A stretch of DNA of 64,000 nt, from NCBI RefSeq assembly GCF_902148855.1, contig NC_043964.1, positions 32,312,630-32,376,629 of the forward strand, given 5' to 3'. Origin of the DNA: Sphaeramia orbicularis (lineage: Eukaryota > Chordata > Actinopteri > Kurtiformes > Apogonidae). Of this stretch, positions 1 through 12,518 are shown in pieces. Made by a program: the position numbers and the translations under genes. Within the stretch, counting starts at the first letter, position 1, and every line of letters begins with the position of its first letter. The notes beneath the pieces are model-generated. The model made no database searches, was not told the DNA's origin, and saw nothing but the letters and a program-made list of their open reading frames with translations.

Positions 1-683
1 ATATACGATACTTGCATCAGCAAAAAGACATCCTACAAAATATGTTCCTGCATCCCTAGACACTGTTCATGTTTTTTATTTGTTAATATTATGTTTTATG
101 TTACAATTTAATGTTGCAGACAGCAAAAATATCCAAAATGTTTGGGATTATGTAGTGTCAAAAAGTGCTAACACATCAAAACATACATTATTTAAAGCAG
201 CCACCTTTACTATTTTTTAACCACGTATAATGATTTTCAATTAAAATCTGTGCATTGTTAAAAGCTATTTGGTGTGAATTCATTACATTTTGGCTGTTAT
301 ATTAAGCCAAATTGCATATATAAAAAACAGCTCACCTTAACAAAAAAGAAAACACAATCAACTGATAATTACTTTGCCATATTAAGGACAACAGTAATAT
401 TTAATCAGCTACATCAACCTTTTTAGAAACTATGACGCTATAAACTTCATACTGTGATTTTAAGCATTTATATATAACATACTAACCACGAAACGCCAGT
501 ATAAATTGCCCATCCACAACAGATTTATTCGTCGTATAATATGGAGGTCACTGTAGCAGATAAAATCGCAACAAGTAAATTTAAAACTTATATTATGTCA
601 AACATGGCGCCCAGAATGATGGCAGTTTTGTGGCAAATAATAGACAACTATCCAAACAGTAAAGATGAGGACAAACACTCACC

Positions 684-1050
684 TATTCAGGGCAGAGACA
701 AGCTGTGAATCCACTAAAGACGGGTGTCTCTTCTTATTCTCTTTCTCGTGTATTTGACAGGACAACAAAGGCCAAAATCATTGTGAGACGCAAACGACGA
801 GCTGTTGACAACATACATTCATTTGACTGTAAAACAACAAGCTAGCAGAGTTCTCCAGCTGCTCCTCTCAAACCACTTCAGCTCTTTCCAGGTCTCAAAA
901 ACCCTCCTAACATTTCCCACATGTTACGACAGCCTATGGTCCAAATCCTTACACAGGTAATTTACAAAACGGTGAAAGTCGAAATCTAAAATACATCTTT
1001 CTAGGCGTATGTTGCTCTTTCAAAAACGCGCCAGACCAACTGTGGACGAA
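684..1050 (-). other. possible untranslated first exon of a gene leaving the left edge
   Basis: On the minus strand a GGTGAGT splice donor lies at about 677-683, preceded by roughly 350 bases of less AT-rich sequence with no long reading frame. Upstream of it, at about 1030-1140, are CpG dinucleotides, an inverted-CCAAT-type CCAATCAG at about 1092 and an AAGATGGCGC (YY1-like) motif at about 1136. This is what a 5' UTR exon and its promoter look like, but no coding exon of the gene is in the window. The YY1-like motif points to the plus strand, so the promoter could also fire rightward. Confidence 0.3.
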
Positions 1051-1199
1051 GAGCGCCAAATTTACGTGACCTTTGCAAGGAACAGTTTCCACCAATCAGA
1101 GCACAGGAAAGGTGTGCGTCATTGTCTGACGTAGAAAGATGGCGCCCAGGGTCAATGAGGAAGAGAGGTAACAGAGACAGACAGCGACCACTACTGGCA

Positions 1200-1533
1200 G
1201 TTACAGGTCAACATTTTGATTACAATTACAATTTTCTTTATGTTTTTACACTTATTTAAAATAGCCTAAAACAAAAACATATTTGTGCAAAACATAATTT
1301 CAGGTGTAACTTTTGGATGAAATAATAGTAGCTGTTTGTAGATTATCTTTCTACTGAATCTACTACCTTTAAATCTTTTTAGTCTTATCAAGTATTATTA
1401 TGATAAAATAGCTTGTGTCATGTTTATGTATTTTCACATTGAATTTAGACAACTTGGATTGGAAAATATGACATTAAACATGTAAAACTCATGAAAAAAT
1501 TGTACTTTGTTCTTAGTCCAATTATTATTATTA

Positions 1534-1564
<31 letters not shown>

Positions 1565-1841
1565 TTTTTGCTAAATTTTACATTCTGACACTGACAACTA
1601 AATCCATCATTAATCATCATCATCATCCATCATTGCATTTTATATTAATCCCTGACTAATTTTATTTATGTATATATGTATTTTTACATCTTGTTTATCA
1701 TTTAGATTTTTTTTTTTTTTTTTTTACTAAATTTAGTTTTAATTATATTTTTATTCAATATTCAAGGTTTTTAATTGTCGCATGCTCATGCTATGAACAG
1801 CAAAAACGCAAGAATGGTTCACAAAAGCTGTGCAAATATAA

Positions 1842-1925
<84 letters not shown>

Positions 1926-2739
1926 ATATTAACACTGGTCTGCACTGCAATGCACATTCTCTCATTTCTGCACTATGTAAATATACAAGTTTGGTTTTGA
2001 CTGTTATTGGTTAATGTAATATAGAGAGCTACTTTAACATTTATATAGGCAGGTTACTTTGATATTTTATTATATTTATATGACTTCACTCCTAAACAGT
2101 AATTTTAAAAATCTTTTGTATACAATTTGGTTTTCTATGGCACAGTCATTGTGGACAATTCTTGCATTTCACCACTCATACTATGAGCATGTGACAAATG
2201 AAACTCAGATATCTTGAATAAAATATATCATTCCTAAAAAACAAATTTGGTACTAAAACATCCAAATAATAAGTACCAACATAAGAAAACACATAAATAC
2301 ATAAATAAACCAAATTAAATGGACTGAAAACAAAATACCACTTTTTTATGAGTTTAAAATTTTCAACAATCAAATATATTTTCCAAGCCAACTTTTCTTC
2401 ATTTAATTGTGAAATACATAAATATAACACAAGCTACTTAGTCACTATAATGCTTAACAAGAGAGTTAATATCTGACAAGACTAAAAAATGTAAAGATAG
2501 TAGATTAAGTGGAAAGTTAATCTCCTAACAGCTACTATAATTAAATCAAAAAGTTACACCTGAAATTATGTTTTTTTCTCAAATATGAGTTTTTTGTTTT
2601 AGACGCTTTTAAATAAGTGTAAAAACATTAAGATAATGACATCAGAGGGAGTAAACACAAATAACACAGAGTATCTAACACTGAGTGATTTTATCGGCAT
2701 ATGTTTTTATTGTATTTGGTCCATAATGATCTATTATTC
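1200..2739. other. AT-rich intergenic stretch without recognisable genes
   Basis: It holds short TTA and TTTA runs at about 1528-1566, a poly-T at about 1709-1725 and a long (TA)n tract. The open frames here are products of the repeats and are not genes. Confidence 0.6.
1845..1921. repeat. (TA)n microsatellite
   Basis: A nearly pure TA dinucleotide run of about 75 bases. It creates artificial Ile-Tyr open frames on both strands. Confidence 0.95.
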
Positions 2740-2747
2740 TCCTAAAT

Positions 2748-3427
2748 CACAGGTGTCAAACATGTGGCCTGGGGGCCAAATCCGGCCCACCAAAGGATCC
2801 AGTCCGGCCCTTGGAATGAATTTGTTAAATGCAAAAATTACACTAAGATATTAACAATCATTTTAGTTCAGGTTCCACATTCAGACTAATTCAATCTAAA
2901 GTGGGCAGGACCAGTAAAATACTATCATAATAACATGTAAATAATGACAACTTCAAATTGTTCTCTTTGTAAATGTAAATATTTTCATGTATTTACACTA
3001 AAACAAAGTATAATTTCACAAAAAAATGTGAATCACCTGAACAAATATGAAAAATCTGAAATTTCTTAAGAGAAGTAAGTACAATTTTAACAGTATTCTG
3101 CCTGTTACCAAAATGTTTTGTGTATTTGTAGATCCAATGTGATCTGTAAGTTATCACATACATGTGTTCAATGATAAACTGAAGCAGAATATTATTAAAA
3201 TTACACTAATCTTTTCAGTTTGTTCATGTTATTCACGTCTTTTGAAAGGATAGTTTGTAGATGTAAAACTTTTCATACTATAAATTTATTTTTTTCACTC
3301 TAAACCATAGAGAAAAGTTTGGATTTTACATTATATATTATTTTGTTATTATTTTACTGGTTTGGCCCACTTCAGATCAAATTTAGCTGGATGTGGCCCC
3401 TGAACTAAAATGAGTTTGACACCCCTG
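2748..3427 (+). mobile_element. hAT-type non-autonomous element, copy 1
   Basis: The element runs from CACAGGTGTCAAACATG to GTTTGACACCCCTG, which are imperfect inverted repeats. The flanking octamers are tcctaaat (2740-2747) and ccctaaac (3428-3435), an 8-bp target duplication with two C/T differences. Two more copies with the same ends lie at 11857-12518 and 46895-47573. There is no transposase frame, so it would have been moved by a hAT transposase from elsewhere. The ends resemble a very common fish family whose termini read CAGGGGTGTCAAAC. Confidence 0.85.
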
Positions 3428-3677
3428 CCCTAAACCTTGTTTTAAAACCAACTCTTTTCATTGAACATTTGCTGAAGGGTAGGGTGATACAAAAGGTAGA
3501 AAAGAGGAACGAGGACTTCTACCACATGACTATACACAGTGTAAATGATCTCAGCTCAGGTATCACTTAGTCAATACCTTCGACCTAATTCGTCTTTCAA
3601 CATGTGGTGCTATACTGGAATTTCTTGTTCCTGAGGACTGCAGAATCGGCGGCATAAGCACATAATATCTGAAAACA

Positions 3678-6600
3678 ATGGCTTGTCAACATAAAGGTAA
3701 GTCAAATCTGTTCGTAAAACCTTGTTAGTTTAAATCTCGACTGAAGCACATGTAGTTACTTTTTTATAGGTCTTATTTAGTATGGGTTATGGGTCATTTT
3801 CTACAACATGGTTATTTAAGTGAATGTTACTGAATACTTCACTTTTCACAGAGAAAGGACACCAAGTGCTTTGCAAGATTAATATCATCAAATGTTAAAA
3901 AATTAAATAAATAAAACAGCTAAATCAAATCTAAAAAGACTTGCCTTCTCTATAATGTTAGTGAATTGGATTATGCTGCTCATACAGACCTTTGTGATTA
4001 TTTGGGATTAATTAAAGAGTCAGTCTTACCAAGGAGATTTCAAGAACACACTTTCCAAGTTCTTTATAATACAATGTTCCACCTCTTTTATAGAACCAAG
4101 TTATCACCTGCCAGAACTGAGGATTGTACTGATTGGAGGAAAAAGCATACGCGGTGAATTGAGTCATAAGAGTGCAACTGGCAATGCAATTTTAGGTAAG
4201 AAGGTTTTTGAGACTAAAAGAAGAACTGCGCAGAGTGAGGTGAACCAGCAGGACGTTCACGGCAGACGAGTCACTGTGGTTGATACACCAGCCTGGTGGT
4301 GGCACTATCCACTAGAAAACACCTCAAAGCTGGATCAAATAGAAATCAAGAACAGTGTCCATCTGTGTCCACCAGGGCCTCATGCCTTTCTTCTTGTCAT
4401 TCCTGTTGGTTTAATCTTTTGTGACATCTTCAAACCATCACTAGAAGAGCACCTGAAGCTTTTCGACAAAGGAGTTTTCGATCACACCATCGTCCTGTTT
4501 AGTACAGATGCTCCATGTAGTGATCAGAGTTTACAATATGAAATCAACACATGGCCAGCTCTTCGGTGGATTCTGCAGCAATGTGGCAACCGAAAACATG
4601 TTTTCAATATCTCAAACAGTCAAGACAGATCTCAGGTTATAGCACTGTTTGAGAAGATAGAGGCAATGAATGCAAAAAATGCTGGAAATTTCTATTCGAC
4701 TGACGCTGTTACTGGGAAAGCTGTGAAAGACCAACTGGAAGCAATAAGTGAAAAAGCAGCAAAGAGGTTTGCAGAAGTGCAGTATCAAAGAAGGAAACTC
4801 AGAGCATCAATTGATGGTGAGTCACAACTGTTTCCCTTTGTCCGATAACTCTTTTGTGTGTAAGATATAAGGCAGTGAGGAAATGAAATCTAAATGTCAA
4901 AAATGTGGGTTTTTATTGACCCAAAAGACAGCAATGGTAATAAAGTGCCACAATTGTTTTAACTAGGCATATAAGAAGCCTATAAGCCTATGGTTCAGTC
5001 TGATGAGCTGGCACCAGGAGTTAATAGGCTTCATCCCTCAGCTTTTTTTTTTTTTGCTCCCACCAGCCACGCCTGATATCATAAAGACAATGAAACAAAC
5101 TATGACACCAAAGAAAAACTAGACAGATTCAATAAAAGCTTGATAAAACATAGTCATTATGGTTTGATTAAATTTTTTGTCTGCAATATGTTTATTTGGA
5201 TGTGAGACTCCTCACACCACAGTACAATCCTGTCAATAAAAAGGCCATGGCTGTTCTCATCATCATGAAGTAGATTGACAATAACAGAGTATTAAGTATT
5301 TTATAATAGTTTTGTCGACAACAGAATTTACACACATGTATGTGTAAAGAACCAAAAGTAATGGTGACAGCACAGAGTCCTAAGGGGAGCCTCTTGATAC
5401 TCTTGGTCAGGCAAGACACTATTGACCCCCATTCTCTGTGTTCTGTTAAATAAAAAATCAAGAATCCAGCCCACCAGATTATTACTCAAAGAAAAATGTT
5501 CTAAAATGTTCTGGTCAAAATGTGTGGCTGAGTTGTATCAAAAGTTGAACAAAAATCCCCAGATAAGAGTCTGGCAAAGTTCTATCACCATCACAATGTC
5601 TAAAAATCATGTTAAGAAACAGTTATGTGTGTGTTATTTAGAGAGTGTCAAAAAACATGTATCTTAACATGCTACAATTAACCAACCTACAAACCTGAAG
5701 ACATTTTCTTCTCATTTAACACAGGTGGTAAAACTCCCCCTGCACACTTAAGACTAGTCATGGTTGGTGCACAATGGTCAGCCAAGAGCTCAGCAGGCAA
5801 CATCATTCTGAAGAAAGATGCATTCAGTGTCTATCACCGCAGAACAACTGAGTACTGTGAAATTGGCCACAGCGTAGTGGCCCACAGGCATCTCACAGTG
5901 GTAGACTCCCCTGGCTGGTTCTACAACCACACTCTACAGGACACGTGTGAGATGGATAAATCTGAAATAAAGAGAAGTATGTATCTGTGTCCCCCGGGGC
6001 CTCATGCAATACTCCTTGTAGTTGGTTTGTCATCTGCATTCAATGCTTCCTACCAGAGAGCAGTCCAGGAACACATGAGCATGTTCTCAGAAGAAGTGTG
6101 GAATCACACTATCGTTCTGTTCACCAGAGGCGATTGGCTGGGAACAAAAACCATGGAAGAGCGAATAGAGAGTGAAAAAGGTCTTCTGTGGCTGGTTGAG
6201 AGGAGTGGAAATAGGTATCATGTCCTAAACAACACAAACAACAGAGATGAGAAACAGGTAACGGAGCTCTTGGAGAAGATTGAAGAGATGTGGGCAGGAA
6301 ACAGAGAACCTCATTTCAGAGTCGACATGGGGCAGGCACAACAGATAGAGGCAAAGAAGGAGGCAGAACAAAAGATGGCTAAGAAAATTATGCAAATGAC
6401 CCAAAGACAATCAAGAATGCTAAAGGAGTTGTTTGGAGGTAAATTAAAAAAGGATGATCCATTACATGGATTACATAGATTCATAATGAAAACACATCTT
6501 AAAAATCATTATCTTAGTATGATGATGAAGACTCTCTTTCCAGGAGACGAGAGGCCGCGGCTAACGCACCTGAGGATGGTACTCATTGGAAGAAAAGAAT

Positions 6601-7483
6601 CAGGAAAGAGTATGGCTGGGAACCGAATACTTTTTGAAGATGTATTTGGGCCAAACTGGATGAAAAAAGTAAGTACTGCTTAAATGTACAGTAAATCAAT
6701 CTAAATCTTTGGTAATTGTTTTCTTATGTCTCTGTAGGAATTTCTAGATCAGACAGGAATCTCAACTGCCGTCAAACATCATAATGATATTGGTGGACTA
6801 AATATCACCGTTGTTGAGGCACCAGGCTGGGATAAGAACATGATAGAAACTGGCTGGCTGAAAAGTGAAGTTCTACACAGCGTCTCCATGTGTGCTCCAG
6901 GCCCCCATGCTTTTCTACTGGTTGTCCCCATTTCCAAAGCATTTACAGAGAGGGACCTCACAGCAGTGGAAGAGCTCTTGGAGCCTTTCGGTGAAACAGT
7001 CTGGAGACACTGCCTTGTGCTGTTCACTTGGGGAGACTGGCTGAAACATAGACCTATTGAGGAGTACATCGCCGGAGAAGGCAAAGCCCTCCAGCAACTC
7101 GTGGAAAAGTGCAGGAATGAGTATCATGTCCTCAACTGTAATTTTTATATTCATCAAGAAGTCCTTGACCTGTTCCCAAAAATCTACAGAATGGTGGCAA
7201 AAAACAAAGGCCACTACTCCACCATGGAAGTCTCAATGACAAAAATGCAGAAAGTAGCAAGACAGGCTCTGCTGACAGAGGAGGAGTGGAACAGGAGAGA
7301 ACAGGAGCTAATAGATCACATGCTAAGAGCTATAGCACTTGAAAATGAACCAGTGCCACCACATGTAAAGATGGCAGCCAGTCTTGATGGAGTCTTTGTT
7401 CCAAGCAGTAAGTTTGATTTCATTCTAAGAAATACGGACAAAATTTCAGGTCACTGACAATTAATGCTCAGCTACATATGATG

Positions 7484-7552
<69 letters not shown>

Positions 7553-9973
7553 GCATTCAAAATAGAAAGTTTTTATTTCATTATGTATATAATTAAGAAT
7601 ATGATTGATATAGGGTTTGTGTCACCCAAAACAAAATAAATAAAGTAAAAATGTAAGTATGTGAGGTAATCAGTTTTTCCTGTGATAACTACACTGCACA
7701 GCCAAAAAACTCACCACCTGGATTTGACTAAGAAAACAGGTAAAAGCCTTCCATTTAATAATTGCTAAATTAAGCAGTGTGTTTCAGCTGCAGCAAGTTC
7801 TTTATTCTGAACTGATCCAGTGAGTAACCTCTCATTTCTTTATCAAACATCAGTTTGATAAAAAGCATGAAGATGAGACTGTATCAATGGAAAATGGTCG
7901 TGCGGTCTGGTGTGTCCAGATTAAATCTATTTCAGAGTGATATACACTACTGGTCAAAAGTTTTAGAACACCCCAATTTTTCCAGTTTTTTATTGAAATT
8001 CAAACAGTTCAAGTCCAATGAACAGCTTGAAATGGTACAAAGGTAAGTGGTGAACTGCCAGAGGTTAAAAAAAAGGTAAAGTTAAACAAAACTGAAAAAT
8101 AATGTACATTTCAGAATTATACAAAAAGGCGAACAAGAAACGGGTTAACAACATAAAGCAGTTCTGCAGCAATGGAGGTTGATCAAGCCTCGAAAGTTGG
8201 TGCAACCAATTCCTACAGGTGTCCCAACGTTTCTGAATTACTTCCAACCCCCTCTGTCTGCATAAAAGTAGTGTTGGAACACACTTTGGTACCATATCGT
8301 CGTGAGCATTATTTGAACAGTATTGTACTGCAGAAAGTAGTGTGTTACTATAAAAATTGTGAGGAAAAGGCAATTAATGATAGAAGAGAGACAGACCATC
8401 ATAACACTTAAAAATGTAGGTCTGTCCTACAGAGAAATTGCCAAGAAAGTCAAGGTGTCAGTAAGACCAATTTCCTTCAGGCACTCAGAAACTGGGGGAA
8501 ATGTTGACAGGAAGAGGTCTGGCAGACCCAAAGCCACAATACAATCAGAAGACAAGTTTCTGAGAGTCAACAGCTGGAGTGATAGGAGACTCACAGGACA
8601 ACAGCTTCAAGCACAGCTCAATAGTGGTCGTAGTAAGCAAGTCTCAGTTTCAACTGTGAAGAGAGGACTTCCAGTTGCAGGTATGATCAGTCCATAACAC
8701 CTTCTTCTAGCCTTCATTAGTCCACTGGCAGTGTTTCATGACCCAGGCAAGCCTCTTTTTCTTATTCTGAAGTCTCAGCAATGGCTTTCTTGCTGCAACT
8801 CGACCCATCAAACCTGCAACTGGAAGTCTTCTCTTCACAGTTGAAACTGAGACTTGCTTGTGTGTTCCAACACTACTTCTATGCAGACAGAGGGGGTTGT
8901 AAGTAATTCAGAAACGTTGGGACACCTGTAGGAATTGGTAGCACCAACTTTCAAGGCTTGATCAACCTCCATTGCTGCAGAATTGCTTTCAATTGTTAAC
9001 CCATTTCTTGTTCGCCTTTTTGTATAATTCTGAAATGTACATTATTTTTCAGTTTTGTTTAACCTTACCTTTTTTTTAACCTCTGGCAGTTCACCCCTTA
9101 CCTTTGTACCATTTCAAGCTGTTCATTGGACTTGAACTGCTTGAATTTCAATACAAAACTGGAAAAATTGGGGTGTTCTAAAACTTTTGACCAGTAGTGT
9201 ACGTATCAGGGTGAGAAGCATGCCCAGTGCCTACAGTGCCTGTGGGGGTAGTGTTATGATCTGGGGTTGATTCAGTTGGTCAGCTCTAGGTTCAGTAACG
9301 TTATGTGTCCATAAAATGAGGTCAGTGAATACCTGAATATAATGAATGTGCAGGTTTTTCATTTTCTTCTCTTGATTCTTAAACAAATAAACAAAATCTG
9401 AACTGTTCAGGTAGTGGGATCATGTCTGCACTGGTCAACTGTTACTGCATTTATCATAATGCAAAGAAAATACATTGTATGTAGTTAATCGTTGTTTTTT
9501 AAGGTTAGTAAGAAAAGTACACTGAGTCTCCTTCTAATAGACACTGTACAGTGCCGCAATTTGGTTTCTAGAAATTTGAATTAAATTAAAATAAGTGCAC
9601 TGGTCCATCTGATAATGCACCCAGCACTTTTCACAATTTTAATTATCTACAGTACATTGCTCATTTGTTGTAATTTCTATTTTCAGTGAGTGGAGACCTT
9701 CCCTCAGAAGCTGGAACCACATTTTGGAGTCAAAGAGCACATGCTAAAGTGTCTGAATGGTTGAACACGTGGGCTAGACCCTCTGAGGTTACCTCTGGGG
9801 TGGACAGCATGAGTGCCTCAGTCAGTTGTGTGGAGAATGTGGATGAGAGCTCTCTGCCAGATGACAATCAACAACAGAAGAGGCGTATTTTCCCAGAAAA
9901 AGTCCAGACTACCATTGATAATGCCACAGTCTCCACAAACACTGGACACACAAAACGCAGGTATTCCTGCTGA
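3678..9973 (+). CDS. three-domain AIG1/GIMAP GTPase, GIMAP8-like
   Basis: Inferred coding exons are 3678-3696, 4094-4816, 5725-6438, 6544-6668, 6738-7407 and 9687-9973; joined they give 845 residues with all phases agreeing. Three AIG1 domains follow one another, each with the GIMAP box (CPPGPHAFLLVI and variants) and a G3-like VVDTPAW, VVDSPGW or VVEAPGW. The third has an intact P-loop, GRKESGKSMAGN. The first reads GGKSIRGELSHKSATGN and the second GAQWSAKSSAGN, so both lack the Gly-Lys of Walker A. GIMAPs are membrane-associated GTPases of lymphocyte survival and autophagy; GIMAP8 is the three-domain member. The last exon encodes a polar tail without a membrane segment. Intron 6439-6543 is in frame and open, so it could be retained. 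AATAAA at 10824 may end the transcript. The family is certain; orthology to mammalian GIMAP8 is inferred from architecture. Confidence 0.85.
7489..7552. repeat. (TA)n plus poly-T in the last GIMAP intron
   Basis: A TA dinucleotide run of about 45 bases followed by about 17 T residues. Confidence 0.9.
7692..9382 (+). mobile_element. older Tc1-like fragment, split by a younger Tc1
   Basis: The left end reads cactgcacagccaaaaaa after a TA. The transposase-like segment stops at ttcagagtga (7931-7940) and resumes at 9202 with cgtatcagggtgagaagc, leading into the usual Tc1 stretch around a GGGG-V-MIWG-like motif at about 9240-9275. The 3' part is missing after about 9380. The younger element at 7945-9199 sits exactly at the break, flanked by TA. 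The reading frame is decayed. Confidence 0.7.
7945..9199. mobile_element. palindromic Tc1-like element with ~340-bp inverted arms
   Basis: Ends are CACTACTGGTCAAAAG and its complement, with TA on each side. Bases 7945-8284 and about 8861-9199 are inverted copies. A plus-strand frame at 8359-8697 encodes the N-terminal helix-turn-helix part of a Tc1 transposase (IEERQTIITLKNVGLSYREI, then GRPKAT). From 8860 down to about 8690 the minus strand encodes transposase again, overlapping that stretch (VSVSTVKR) and running further (GRVAARKPLLRLQNKKKRLA). No DDE catalytic part is present. The element is thus two head-to-head pieces of the same 5' half and cannot encode an active enzyme. Confidence 0.8.
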
Positions 9974-11055
9974 CTGAGCAGGAGATGCTGCTGGTATACT
10001 GATGGAAACCCCTGACTGAAGATGGACCCTCTCTTGGTAGATCCATATTCGTTAATTGCTTTTGATGTGTCACATGATTTTCACCCCTCGGCCAACTTCT
10101 GGCCAAATGGGTATTGTCATTGTTTTGTCGTCTGTCCGTCTGTCTGTCCATTCAACGACATAATTACTCTAACAAATGCAACTGAAGAATGCATTGAGAT
10201 ATCTGTATCAAATTTATACTGTGGATACACCTTGGCATGGAGCAGAAGCCTATTGAAAATAGGTCAACTTGACCTACTTTTTCAAGGTCAAATGGCCTTG
10301 TGCAGTCATAATATCTTAGTACTTTCAAATATACATATCTATGTAACAAGTTTTACACAAAGACAAGCTAATCTAAATTATAGGGCAGTAACTGTCAACA
10401 GAATCTTACACTATATTTGGCCGAGGGGGATTAAATTATGTTCTATTGTTGTTCTAGTGCAGGGGTGGGCAATACTCTTTCTAGTATTCATACTGACTTC
10501 AAGAAATTAAACAAATGAATAATGAAATAATGAAACACACAGTGCAGTTTACAATAGGCTATTTGTCTTTTTGTCCCTGTTGGATTTGAGATGGCCCAGT
10601 AGTTATCTGTTATTGCATGTTGTACACACAGGAAAAAATTTTCATGCTAAAACAAATGTATTTCAGTTCTATTCTGCAATGTATTAAGTAAAGTGAATGT
10701 AAGAATTACTAAGTTACTCCTCAGATTTGCTGTATTAAAAAAAAGTAATCAATAAGTAAACAAGACATGTAGATTTCCTGTAATATATATCCATTTGTGT
10801 ATGTCTATGATACAGTTTGTCTAAATAAAATATGTCAGTAATGCTGTAGTACCCATTTTATCTATAGAACTCCTGTAATTTTGATTAATTTCATGCTCAT
10901 CTGTAGTATATATATATGTACTCTCCACAAATCACATAATAAACATGAAGTTATACATGATCAGGAATGTTGTGTTATTGCACTAGTGATGGAGTGGACA
11001 TGTGCAAAGCTCTAAAGAGAATAATTTACACTTAATTATTGCATAAATGCTATCT
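9974..11055 (+). other. 3' flank / likely 3' UTR of the GIMAP gene
   Basis: Downstream of the GIMAP stop codon lies a dispersed repeat (10076-10437) and then AT-rich DNA with AATAAA at 10824-10829, a plausible polyadenylation signal. No further gene is seen. Confidence 0.4.
10076..10437. mobile_element. unclassified short element with inverted termini
   Basis: The left end TTCACCCCTCGGCCAA and the right end TTGGCCGAGGGGGATTAA are inverted copies of each other. The interior has a GTCTGTCCGTCTGTCTGTCC motif and no transposase. It looks like a short non-autonomous DNA transposon; no target duplication was clear and the superfamily is not known to me. Confidence 0.5.
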
Positions 11056-11229
11056 TTAACCCCTAAAGATCCAGTGCTACTTTGGAGTCAGTTCCCAAAT
11101 GAATTTTTCTCTCTGTTTAACCTTTCTTACGTGATTTATCACAACTTATCATAATATTATCTTCTGTATTCTCCATTTTTCACCTTAAATCAAGTATTTT
11201 CCTATATTCCATTTCCTATATTTAATGTA

Positions 11230-11727
11230 CAGTGGTATGCAAAAATATTAGAACACTTGTCAAATCTTGAGGAACTGGTGGTTAATTAGTTCCCAGAGCC
11301 TGAATTTCACTGTTTTTGCCATTGCAAAAGGTAAAGACAAAGGTACTGACAATATTTCACCTACAAATTTATCAGTCCAGTCCTAGTGTGGCCCCCCTTG
11401 GCAACAATCTACGGAAACGCTAAGGAAACTCTATGGAATGAGCTTCTGAGAGCGTGGAATGACATTGGGGTTGAAACTCTCAGAAAATACATTGACACTA
11501 TGCCAGAAAGATGCGCTGCTGTGATTGTTGCCAAGGGAGGCCACACTAAATATTAGAGTAAAATGTAAAAAAAGGACTGGACTAATAAATTTGTAGGTGA
11601 AATATTTTCAGTACCTTTGCCTTTACCTTTTGCAATGGCAAAAAAAGTGAAATTCAGGCTCTGGGAACAAATAAACCACCAGTTTCTTAAGATCTGACAT
11701 GTGTGCTAATATTTTTGCACACCACTG
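11230..11727 (+). mobile_element. internally deleted Tc1-like element
   Basis: Ends are CAGTGGTATGCAAAAATATT and TTTTTGCACACCACTG with TA at 11228-11229 and 11728-11729. Arms of about 150 bases are inverted copies. The middle (about 11400-11555) keeps the last part of a Tc1 transposase, around RCAAVIVAKGGHTKY. The catalytic core is missing. Confidence 0.8.
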
Positions 11728-11856
11728 TATATCAAAAACAGAGAAAACTGAAGAAAAAGTTACTTTTTCTGTGAAGATAACATTACCTGAACATAAACGC
11801 AGTGTGTCCATTCACTGTCATTTATCAAACCTCATTGGTGAATCAGTGTTGTAGAA

Positions 11857-12518
11857 CACAGGTGTCAAACATGCATCCCAGGGGCCAAATCCAGCCCACC
11901 AAAGGGTCCAGTCCGGCCCTTGGGATGAATTCGTGAAATGCAAAAATAACACTAAAATATTAAAAATCCTTTTAGTTCAGGTTCCACATTCAGACTACTT
12001 CAATCTGCAGTGGGCAGGACCAGTAAAATACTATCATAATAACATAGAAATAATGTCAACTTCAAATATTTCTGTTTGTAAATGTAAATATTTTCATGTA
12101 TTTACACTAAAACAAAGTATAATTTGGCAAAAAAAAATGTGAATAACCTGAAATGTCTTAAGAGAAGTAAGTACAATTTTAACAATATTCTGCCTGTTAC
12201 TCAATGTTTTGTGTGTTTGTAGATCCACTGTGATCTGTAAGTTATAATGTACATGTATAAATGACAAACTGAGGCAGAATATTAAAATTACACTTATTTT
12301 TTCAGTTTGTTCATGTTATTCTCATCTTTTGAAAGGATAGTTTGCAGATGTAAACCTTTTCATAATGTATATTAACTTTTTCTGCTCTAATACATAGAGA
12401 ATAGTTTGGCATTGACATTATTTATATATTATTATGTTATTATTTTACTGGTTTGGCCCACTTCAGATCAAATTTAGCTGAATCTGGCCTGTGAACTAAA
12501 ATGAGTTTGACACCCCTG
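11857..12518 (+). mobile_element. hAT-type non-autonomous element, copy 2
   Basis: Same family as 2748-3427. The flanking octamer TTGTAGAA is identical on both sides (11849-11856 and 12519-12526). It sits inside the piggyBac-like copy A and so is younger than it. Confidence 0.9.

Noticed and set aside
1751-2014. Open frames of repeated Ile-Tyr on both strands
   Set aside because: They are translations of the (TA)n microsatellite.
2636-2854. Short frame with GGQIRPTKGSSPALG
   Set aside because: It runs from unique DNA into a hAT element terminus; the same residues appear wherever this repeat is translated.
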